DNA of 5,771 nucleotides from Devosia sp. GTDB taxonomy: Bacteria > Pseudomonadota > Alphaproteobacteria > Rhizobiales > Devosiaceae. The DNA is taken from positions 1-5,771 of the forward strand of contig JAQGKG010000321.1 of NCBI GenBank assembly GCA_028290245.1, read 5' to 3'. The notes beneath the pieces were generated by a model, which had not been told where the DNA came from, searched no databases, and saw only the letters and a list, made by a program, of their open reading frames with translations. A program made the position numbers and the translations under genes. This document shows positions 1-5,771 of this stretch, piece after piece (the first letter of the stretch is position 1; every line of letters starts with the position of its first letter).

Positions 1-30
1 TGGGGGAGGTTGGGTGGGGGTATTCTTCCT
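1..30 (-). other. Non-coding C-rich, G-free transcript tail downstream of tamB (G-runs on the plus strand)
   Basis: On the plus strand bases 2-20 are runs of G (5, 2, 3 and 5) separated by only one or two other bases. The minus-strand transcript downstream of tamB is therefore about 20 bases rich in C with no G at all. Such unstructured C-rich RNA is the kind of stretch Rho can load on, so it could support Rho-dependent termination. It could also be incidental. The region continues beyond the window edge, and no start codon of a following minus-strand gene is visible in it. Confidence 0.3.
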
Positions 31-34
31 ACCT

Positions 35-51
35 AAAACCGGGCCAAGCCC
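35..51 (-). terminator. Weak candidate intrinsic terminator after tamB
   Basis: Read on the minus strand, five bases after the tamB stop codon comes GGGC-TTG-GCCC (51-41), a four-pair GC hairpin with a three-base loop. After CC/GG flanks it is followed by TTTT (38-35). The position just past the end of a two-gene operon is right. The stem is short and the T run is interrupted after four, so efficiency is doubtful. Confidence 0.3.
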
Positions 52-55
52 TGCC

Positions 56-3000
56 TCAGTAGTCCTTCTCGTAAAATACGCCGAGGCTCGAATTGCCGTC
101 CTGGCCAGCGGCGCCGGTGACCTTGAGGTCGTCCGTGACGTCGAGATTGATGGTCACCTTGCTCTGACCGCCCGCTCCGGCTTGTACACCGAGATACACG
201 TTGTCCTGGATATACGTCCCGGCTTGCACGGCGACATTGCCCTGGTCGTCGGTAATGATATCGAGATCGTCGAGGCCCGCGGCGCCGCGCAGGCTGTCGA
301 CCAGGCCATTGCCGCCACCGCCGCCCACCAGTTCGGCAGCGGCGCCGGCCAGCTTTGCCAACTGTAATGGCGATAGTTCGCCCATCGAGCGTTTGAAGAT
401 CAAGCGGCTCAACACTTCGTCCTGCGGCAGCATCGGGCTGGAGGTGAAACTGACATCAATGTCCGAGGCGCGGCCCGAGACGGTGACGAACACAGTGATG
501 TCATCGCCCTCGGTGCTGGCAACGAAGTTCAGGACCGGGTCGAGATCGCCGACGAGGGTCACCGTGCCGCTCTCGAAAGTGACGCGCTGGCCGAGAATGG
601 CAAGCCGCCCGCGGATCAGCTCGAAACCGCCGACCGGTTGCACGTTATTGACCGGACCGGTGATCCGCACCGTGCCGCCGACTTCGGCATCGAGGCCGCG
701 ACCACGCACGAAAATCTGGTTGGGCGCGCTGACATTGATGTCGAGCACGACGCCGGAGGGCCGGGTTTGTGGAATTGGCGCCCCGCTCGCATCATCGATC
801 TTGGCACGCTGCAGCGTCTGCTCGACGGCAGGCGGGGTGCGAACATGCTCGACGTCGATCAGCTTGGCGCCACCACCGAAGTTCTCCGGCACCGTAATAT
901 TGGCCTCTTCGACCGTCACATCTCCGGCGAGCAACGGCGAGCCGGTGAGATTGCCGGTCAGTGCCAGATTGCCCGAGAGGGTGGCGACGAAGATATTGCC
1001 ATCGGCATAGCGCGCCGAATTCAGCGCCACGCGAATATTGGCCGGCAGACCGCCGCTGAGGCCGACCGAGCCCGAAGCCGAGACCGAACCACCGGTGGAG
1101 AGGCCCGCCGAGAGGCTGTCGATATTGAGGTTTTGGCCATTAAGGCTCGCTGAGCCATTAATGCCGGTTAGCCGCAGATTGAGTTCTGGATCGACATAGC
1201 CGGCGCCGCTGGTGGCAACGCTGCCGCCAAATTGTGGGCTGGTCAGCGAACCGGTGACGCGGGCATCAAGTGTCACCACGCCGCTGAGCTGGCCGCCGCG
1301 ATCGGCGACAAACCGATTGCCCAGCGCCAGCGGTGCCGAGCCAGTCACCGCCAGATTAAGTCCATCGCCGGCAAGCGGCACTGTGCCCGAACCGTTGATG
1401 GTCAACCCGCCCAAGCCATTGGCGCTGAGCGATGCCAGCGTGACCGTACCATTGCGGAAGCTGCCGCTGGCGGAAGCCGTCAAAGGCGCAACACCGAACT
1501 CACTGATCGCGGCGGCATTGACGCCGGCTACTTGCGCTTTAAAGCTCACCTGCGGATCGCTGCCCGTCCCGGCAATGTTGACGCGGCCATTGAGCGTTCC
1601 GGCCAGACCCAGATCGGGCGCAATGGCGTTGGCGATGGACAGCGGCAAGGCGTTGACATCGAGCACGATGGAAAGGGTTTCCCCGGCCGAACCGGTGGCG
1701 GTGACCGAGCCGGAGTCCACATCGAAGCGCACCGCGTCGAGCGCGATATCGGAGCCAGCGACCTGCAAGACCGTCGGCTGCGCCAGCCGCGCCGAGAGCG
1801 TGCCCTGCTGCAGCTCGGCGCGGTCCACGGCGAGACGATAGCCGCCATCAACCGGAGTGAGCGAGCCCGCTACGTCCACATCGGTGCCGGTGGCGAGAGC
1901 CGCCTGTGCATCGAAGGACGTCGTCGTGCCGCTCTGGGTGGCCTTGGCCGTCAGCGTGGTGATGTCCACGCCCGCCGCCGAGACATCGCTGGCATTGGCC
2001 GAACCGTCGATCACCGGCACACCGAACAGGTCGCCTATCGTAGCGTTGATATCCGCGGCACCGACGGTGATATCATTGACCACGAGGCCTCGCACATCGC
2101 CCCGCACCGTAGCGCCCTGCTTACCATCGACGGGTGCCAGCGTGAGCTCGGCGTTGACTGCGCCCTTGGCCTCGATCAGTGCCAGCGCTGCCGGAACCGA
2201 AACGTCAGGCGACACCAAAGTCAGCCCGCCATTGATCATGCCAGTCAGCAATTCGCGGGTCAGCCCACCGGCGATGCGCGTGCCGGCCGCCTGGAAGTCG
2301 ATATCGGCCAGCGCCTGTTCGCTCGGCGTGACGCTGACGTCAGCGGCCAAGGTGGTGCGATAACCATCAAGCGCGGCCGCGCCCGATATTTTGCCGTTGA
2401 GGCTATCGACCGCATAGCGGCCATCGAAAGCCAGCGTGGCATCGCGCAGCGTGCGGCCCGACAACTTGCCATCGGCCACCGTGGCATTGAGATTGAGATC
2501 GATCAGATTGTCGGCGCCCTTGGCGGTGCCTACAACCTTGAGCGCGCCGCTGGCCTGTTCGGATAGCAGGGCCAAGTCGCTGAGATCGAGATTGAAGGCG
2601 AAATCGGCAACGGCGCTGGAATAGGTGCCGTCGGCGACGACCTGCAACTGCTCATTGCTGATGCGGAAATTGTCGGCCAACAGGCCCGCCTCGGTCCGCG
2701 CCACCCGGCCGGTCAGCGACACGGCGCCGGCCAGCAGCCCATCGGCCACCTCGTCGTCGATCGATAGATTGGTGCCGGTGCCGTCGAGTGTGACATCGAA
2801 GCCACCGCTCAGAGGTTGCAGCGTGCCGTTGATGCTCAAGGCGAGGCCGCCATCGAGGTCACGTCCGGCAAGCCCCGAGAACGGCGCGATGCTGGCGGTT
2901 TCGAGATTGATGTCGCCGAAGAAATCCAGATTATTCAACTGCCCGGTCAGCGCCAGCTCCAGCGCCTGACCAACCACGCGCAATTCGGCGATATTGACCG

Positions 3001-4396
3001 GCTGCCCGGCTTCCCACAGCCCGGCTACGCCGAGGCCGATGCTATCGCCAAGCGCCGCTTCGATCTCGGCCGAGCCGGCAATCCCCGACAGCGTGCCGTC
3101 GCCATTGAAGGTGACGCGACGGGTCGCTGGATCATTGAGATTGGCGGCCACGCCACCAAGGTTCAGCGCCAGATTATCGGCCGCAAAGCCAGCCGTTTCG
3201 AAGCCGGCAATGGCCAGCGTCGAAGTCCAGTCCTCTCCAGTCTCGCCAAATGACACTGCAAGTTGCGCCGAGCCGACCTGGGTGGCGCTGCCCGGCACCG
3301 GCAGGATGACCTTGCCACCAGACGGATCAGCGACCACGGCATTCAGCGTCAAACGGCGCAGGAAATTGTCGGGTGTGGTGTCGGCCGCGGCTTCGAGCGA
3401 CAGTTGCCCGCCGCTCAGGCGAAGACCGGTGATCGAAATGCCGCCTTCGGAACGCACCAGGGCGTTGGCGGTCAGCGATGTTTCGGCGCCAAAGAAGGGT
3501 CGGTAGGTTTCGGCGATCAGCGTCGACAACGGACCGCGCAAGTCGGTGGCAATAGCGATGCCCTCCGCCGTCTGGTTGATCGTCGCAACGCCCGATAGTG
3601 CCGTTTGCCCATTGGCCTGCAACTGCAACTCGGTGCGCAGGTCGGTCACCGCGCCGCTGCCAACCAGCGTCAGCGTGACGGCGGGGCGACCAGCGATATT
3701 AAGCAGGTTGGCGATGACGCCATTCTCCGGCTCGACCAGCGCAAGATTGAGGTCGATGTTCTTTTCGGCATTGGCATACGCAACGTCGAGATCGAGCGTG
3801 CCGCCCGGACCATCGAGACGCACGATATCGAGATTGGTGGTGAGATTGCCGCCTTCCAGCGTCAATGCGCCAGCCAGCGAAATCTCCGAGCCGAGACCAA
3901 AGACGTTCTCCCCGAACGTCACCTTGGGAATGTTGAGTTCCTGCAGGTTGATTGCTACCGGAAACTCCGGCACCTGGAAACCGCTGGCTTCAGGCGCCGG
4001 CAGGTCGACGGTCCCTTCCACCGGCACGGCATTGCGGATGTATTCGATCGAGTCGGCCTTGAGCGACTGCACGTCGAGCCGGCCGAGCAGCAGCGCGCCC
4101 TGGTTCCAGGTCAGCGCAGCATTGTTGACACGCAGCCAGACGCCCTCGGCGTCCGAAATAGTGATCTCGCGGATGGAAACGTTGGACCCCAGCGCGCCAT
4201 CGATATTGGACAGCCGGATCTGCCGCTCGGGCGTCGACAGGCGGTCCTGCACGAAATTGGTCAGCCAGCCCTTCTGCTCCTCGTTGTCCATAGTGAGCAC
4301 TTCGGCCACGTCCTGCGCCATTGCAGGCACGACGAGACCGAGCGTGAGGAACAGGATAGCTATCAGGCGCCGGGCCACTGTGGAAAAACGCGCCAT
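56..4396 (-). CDS. tamB: TamB, periplasm-spanning translocation and assembly module protein (DUF490)
   Basis: Long periplasmic partner of TamA, intact at 1446 residues. E. coli TamB has about 1260; alphaproteobacterial forms are commonly longer. The ATG start overlaps the tamA stop and is followed at once by an export signal: Arg 3, 9 and 10, a hydrophobic stretch about 11-23, then PAMAQ (24-28), a Sec-like cleavage site. The conserved N-terminal TamB block covers about 60-115, with ISDAEGVWLRV (80-90) and LLLGRLDV. The middle (about 120-1180) is repetitive Gly/Ala/Leu/Asp-rich beta sequence, as expected of the family's hydrophobic beta-groove. A charged, Pro-rich linker spans about 1184-1214. 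The C-terminal TamB domain follows with IFVRGRGLDAE (1228-1238), GGFELIRGRL, LPQDEVLSRLIF (1323-1334), five glycines (1358-1362), a GLDDLDI block and the terminal FYEKDY. No cysteine is present. Known roles are assembly of some outer-membrane proteins and, with AsmA-like relatives, phospholipid transport to the outer membrane. Nothing suggests a frameshift or truncation. Confidence 0.96.
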   Translation of the reverse strand: MARFSTVARRLIAILFLTLGLVVPAMAQDVAEVLTMDNEEQKGWLTNFVQDRLSTPERQIRLSNIDGALGSNVSIREITISDAEGVWLRVNNAALTWNQGALLLGRLDVQSLKADSIEYIRNAVPVEGTVDLPAPEASGFQVPEFPVAINLQELNIPKVTFGENVFGLGSEISLAGALTLEGGNLTTNLDIVRLDGPGGTLDLDVAYANAEKNIDLNLALVEPENGVIANLLNIAGRPAVTLTLVGSGAVTDLRTELQLQANGQTALSGVATINQTAEGIAIATDLRGPLSTLIAETYRPFFGAETSLTANALVRSEGGISITGLRLSGGQLSLEAAADTTPDNFLRRLTLNAVVADPSGGKVILPVPGSATQVGSAQLAVSFGETGEDWTSTLAIAGFETAGFAADNLALNLGGVAANLNDPATRRVTFNGDGTLSGIAGSAEIEAALGDSIGLGVAGLWEAGQPVNIAELRVVGQALELALTGQLNNLDFFGDINLETASIAPFSGLAGRDLDGGLALSINGTLQPLSGGFDVTLDGTGTNLSIDDEVADGLLAGAVSLTGRVARTEAGLLADNFRISNEQLQVVADGTYSSAVADFAFNLDLSDLALLSEQASGALKVVGTAKGADNLIDLNLNATVADGKLSGRTLRDATLAFDGRYAVDSLNGKISGAAALDGYRTTLAADVSVTPSEQALADIDFQAAGTRIAGGLTRELLTGMINGGLTLVSPDVSVPAALALIEAKGAVNAELTLAPVDGKQGATVRGDVRGLVVNDITVGAADINATIGDLFGVPVIDGSANASDVSAAGVDITTLTAKATQSGTTTSFDAQAALATGTDVDVAGSLTPVDGGYRLAVDRAELQQGTLSARLAQPTVLQVAGSDIALDAVRFDVDSGSVTATGSAGETLSIVLDVNALPLSIANAIAPDLGLAGTLNGRVNIAGTGSDPQVSFKAQVAGVNAAAISEFGVAPLTASASGSFRNGTVTLASLSANGLGGLTINGSGTVPLAGDGLNLAVTGSAPLALGNRFVADRGGQLSGVVTLDARVTGSLTSPQFGGSVATSGAGYVDPELNLRLTGINGSASLNGQNLNIDSLSAGLSTGGSVSASGSVGLSGGLPANIRVALNSARYADGNIFVATLSGNLALTGNLTGSPLLAGDVTVEEANITVPENFGGGAKLIDVEHVRTPPAVEQTLQRAKIDDASGAPIPQTRPSGVVLDINVSAPNQIFVRGRGLDAEVGGTVRITGPVNNVQPVGGFELIRGRLAILGQRVTFESGTVTLVGDLDPVLNFVASTEGDDITVFVTVSGRASDIDVSFTSSPMLPQDEVLSRLIFKRSMGELSPLQLAKLAGAAAELVGGGGGNGLVDSLRGAAGLDDLDIITDDQGNVAVQAGTYIQDNVYLGVQAGAGGQSKVTINLDVTDDLKVTGAAGQDGNSSLGVFYEKDY
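626..1582 (-). repeat. Degenerate ~100-residue protein repeat in the last third of TamB
   Basis: Four segments of TamB share a short pattern: Gly, then 4-6 residues, then Pro, two or three residues, and usually a small residue or Gly. They are GTGSDPQV (from Gly943), TGSLTSPQFGG (from Thr1048), TGNLTGSPLLAG (from Thr1147) and TGPVNNVQPVGG (from Thr1246). The Gly positions 943, 1049, 1148 and 1247 are 106, 99 and 99 residues apart. The first copy lacks the Thr and the trailing Gly pair and is the weakest. The match is at protein level; I do not see a long direct DNA repeat. The likely meaning is a repeated structural unit of the beta-groove. Confidence 0.45.
4316..4396 (-). other. Signal sequence of TamB (residues 1-27)
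   Basis: The coded peptide has a basic N-region (Arg 3, 9, 10) and a hydrophobic core of about 13 residues (LIAILFLTLGLVV). A Pro and then Ala-Met-Ala follow, directly before Gln-Asp, matching the A-x-A rule for signal peptidase I. Family knowledge says TamB is normally held in the inner membrane by an uncleaved N-terminal anchor. This stretch therefore either directs Sec export with cleavage after residue 27 or acts as a short anchor; sequence alone does not settle which. Confidence 0.6.
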
Positions 4397-4411
4397 CAGA
4401 AGGACTGCCCT
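4394..4411 (-). promoter_or_regulatory. tamA-tamB junction: TGATG overlap and weak ribosome binding site
   Basis: The tamA stop (TGA, 4398-4396) shares its last base with the tamB ATG (4396-4394). The only Shine-Dalgarno-like sequence upstream is AGGG at 4411-4408, 11 bases from the ATG, which is short and somewhat far. I infer that tamB is translated largely by ribosomes finishing tamA (termination-reinitiation), which would hold the two partners at linked levels. There is no room for a separate tamB promoter in an intergenic gap, although one inside tamA cannot be excluded. Confidence 0.6.
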
Positions 4412-5771
4412 ATGCCGACGTAAATTGCATAATCGGGATCGCCTGCGCGCTTGTTGAGCGGCAATGCAACGTCGAGCCGCAGGGGACCGAGTCCGGTGTA
4501 ATAACGCACGCCAACACCGGCGCCGATGCGCAGGTCTTCGAGCGCCGGGAACCGGTCCGCCGCCACATAGCCGGCATCGACGAAGCCGACCACCCCAATA
4601 GTTTCCGTCACCTTGGCCCGGGCCTCGAGCGATCCTTCGATCAGGTAGCGGCCACCAGTGACCACGCCGGCGCCGTTATCGACACCGATCGATTTGAAAG
4701 CATAGCCGCGCACTGAACCGCCGCCGCCGGCAAAGAACAACTTGTCAGGCGGGATTTCGGAAAGCTCGGGCCCAACCACCGCACCCAGCTTGAGACGCCC
4801 TGCCAGAACGAACGGATCGTCTTCGCCAAAGCCGAAATAGGTGCGGCCTTCGACGGTCAAGCGGGCAGCTGTGTTCTGGTAGTTCAACTCGTAGAACGGC
4901 TCGACATTGACCGCAGCATACCAGCCCCGAGTAGCATCCACCTTGTCGTTGCGGAAATCCAGCACCGCTCCGCCGTAAAGGCCGATGGTCTTGAAGTCAC
5001 GGGTGCCGAACACGTCGTCGAAACGATTGATTTCGAACTGCGCGCCACCTTCGAGGGTAATCTGATCCGACAGGATGTGGGTGAGGCCAGCGCGACCCGA
5101 CGCCGAGGTCTCGGAATAGGTAGGGTAGAGCGTGCGCTCGGCTGCGACTGAAGCCACGAAATCGGTATCCGGAGTGAACACGCCCGGCTTGGTGAAGGTA
5201 CCGCCAAAGAAATAGTCGAACTGGGTTGAATCCAGCGGAAAGCCAATGCTGGCGACGCGGGCATCGAGCCGCAGCCGCTCGGCCTGGCCAAACAGATTGC
5301 GCCACAGGTGGAAGCCCTCGACACCGAGCCCATCAATTGTGGAATAAGTGGCGCCCGCACCAAAACGGCGGCCGGGCAATTCCTGCACGATCAACTGGTA
5401 AGGTAGCAGGCCATCGGCGCCAATGGAATCGGCCGCTTCGAGCCGCGCCGCCTGGAACACTTCGAGCCGGTCGAGCCGCTTCTGCGCCAGCGCCACCTCG
5501 TCGGGATCGAACTCTTCGCCTACGGCGAGCCCGGTCTGACGCCGCACGAAATCGGGGTCCATGCGCTCGGTGCCGGTGACGTTTACTTCGCCAAATGCGG
5601 CCTTGGCGCCTGGATTGACCGTGATGGTAACATCGACCAGATTGACCGCATGATCGGCCACCACGTCGCGCGAGGCGATGACAGCCTTGGCATAACCCTG
5701 CTGGCGCCACGCTTCGAGCGCCAACTGCTCGGCCTGCAGGATCACCGATGACTTGGCGACAAGACCGGTGG
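4396..5771 (-). CDS. tamA: TamA, outer-membrane Omp85-family barrel of the TAM complex (5' end cut by window edge)
   Basis: Outer-membrane component of the translocation and assembly module, partner of TamB. The frame is open to the right edge, giving 457 visible residues (numbered here from the first whole codon at 5769); the GTG at 5745 falls inside a POTRA domain and is not a credible start. Residues about 1-53 look like the end of POTRA2. Residues about 57-131 are POTRA3, with GEVNVTG, a G..F.P.....A..RL core and VF at 104-105. The barrel runs from about 134 to 457. It includes YSTIDG, a WRNLFGQ element typical of the first strands, and the L6-loop motif FFAGGGGSVRGY; its VRGY (353-356, bases 4702-4713) is the family hallmark. 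The protein ends IYVGIGQSF, a good beta-signal with terminal Phe for BAM-assisted insertion. TamA proteins are usually about 580-640 residues, so the signal peptide, POTRA1 and most of POTRA2 are probably missing. No cysteine is visible. BamA is less likely, because tamB follows directly and the sequence has TamA character. Confidence 0.95.
   Translation of the reverse strand, partial: TGLVAKSSVILQAEQLALEAWRQQGYAKAVIASRDVVADHAVNLVDVTITVNPGAKAAFGEVNVTGTERMDPDFVRRQTGLAVGEEFDPDEVALAQKRLDRLEVFQAARLEAADSIGADGLLPYQLIVQELPGRRFGAGATYSTIDGLGVEGFHLWRNLFGQAERLRLDARVASIGFPLDSTQFDYFFGGTFTKPGVFTPDTDFVASVAAERTLYPTYSETSASGRAGLTHILSDQITLEGGAQFEINRFDDVFGTRDFKTIGLYGGAVLDFRNDKVDATRGWYAAVNVEPFYELNYQNTAARLTVEGRTYFGFGEDDPFVLAGRLKLGAVVGPELSEIPPDKLFFAGGGGSVRGYAFKSIGVDNGAGVVTGGRYLIEGSLEARAKVTETIGVVGFVDAGYVAADRFPALEDLRIGAGVGVRYYTGLGPLRLDVALPLNKRAGDPDYAIYVGIGQSF

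Noticed and set aside
1..32. A Shine-Dalgarno-like AGGAAG (minus strand, about 30-25) as the ribosome site of a following gene
   Set aside because: No ATG, GTG or TTG follows on the minus strand before the window ends about 24 bases later, so the spacing is too long for any start.
311..325. A short GCC-type tandem repeat inside tamB
   Set aside because: It simply encodes the five-glycine linker (residues 1358-1362) of TamB; Gly-rich loops at this place are common in the family.
14..367. A 117-codon plus-strand frame starting in the non-coding tail
   Set aside because: Nearly all of it is antisense to the conserved TamB C-terminal domain, and the product resembles nothing I recognise.
614..1215. 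A possible foreign insertion around the charged Pro-rich linker of TamB (residues about 1184-1214)
   Set aside because: A charged, variable linker just before the FVRGRG motif is usual in alphaproteobacterial TamB, and base composition does not change there.
1232..2566. A 444-codon open frame on the plus strand opposite tamB
   Set aside because: The predicted protein is rich in Arg, His, Gln, Asp and Gly with no recognisable domain or hydrophobic pattern, as expected from reading the complement of a GC-rich gene. The opposite strand encodes an unmistakable TamB throughout.
3546..4457. Two long overlapping plus-strand open frames (3546-4457 and 3605-4423) opposite the start of tamB and the end of tamA
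   Set aside because: They cross the tamA-tamB junction on the wrong strand, overlap each other in different frames and show low-complexity Ser/Arg/Pro or Arg/Gln/His composition. Both are composition shadows.
4396..5745. The GTG at 5745 as the start of tamA
   Set aside because: The frame stays open upstream to the window edge, and a start here would remove the signal peptide, POTRA1 and most of POTRA2.

Overview
The window holds two genes, both on the minus strand and read from right to left. Together they form a tamA-tamB operon encoding the Translocation and Assembly Module (TAM) of the Gram-negative envelope. High GC by eye, strong preference for G/C in third codon positions and alphaproteobacterial-type TamB signatures point to an alphaproteobacterium. 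My best guess is Hyphomicrobiales, possibly Devosia-like; that rests on recalled protein style, not a search, and is low confidence.

Layout: positions 5771 to 4396 carry the C-terminal 457 residues of TamA, an outer-membrane Omp85/BamA-family barrel. Its N-terminus lies beyond the right edge. tamB begins on the last base of the tamA stop codon (TGATG) and runs as one intact 1446-codon frame to position 56. It encodes the long periplasmic beta-rich TamB (formerly DUF490) protein, with an N-terminal export signal. Positions 1 to 55 are non-coding. They hold a weak hairpin followed by four T and then a C-rich, G-free stretch on the transcript, a plausible but unproven transcription end. No RNA gene, mobile element, CRISPR array or other mobile DNA was seen, and no gap between genes exceeds 300 bases.

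How the genes work together: TamA sits in the outer membrane with periplasmic POTRA domains. TamB spans the periplasm as a hydrophobic beta-structured groove, with its C-terminal domain meeting TamA. The pair is known to help assemble a subset of outer-membrane proteins such as autotransporters. TamB and its AsmA-like relatives are also implicated in moving phospholipid to the outer membrane. The 1-base overlap fits coupled translation of two partners.

Novelty: this is a known and widespread system, and I found no convincing undescribed one. The points worth a second look are modest: a TamB N-terminus that looks cleavable rather than a membrane anchor, a roughly 100-residue spaced motif in the last third of TamB, the lack of any cysteine in about 1900 residues, and the unusual base composition just after tamB. 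Long open frames on the plus strand opposite tamB are judged to be composition shadows.
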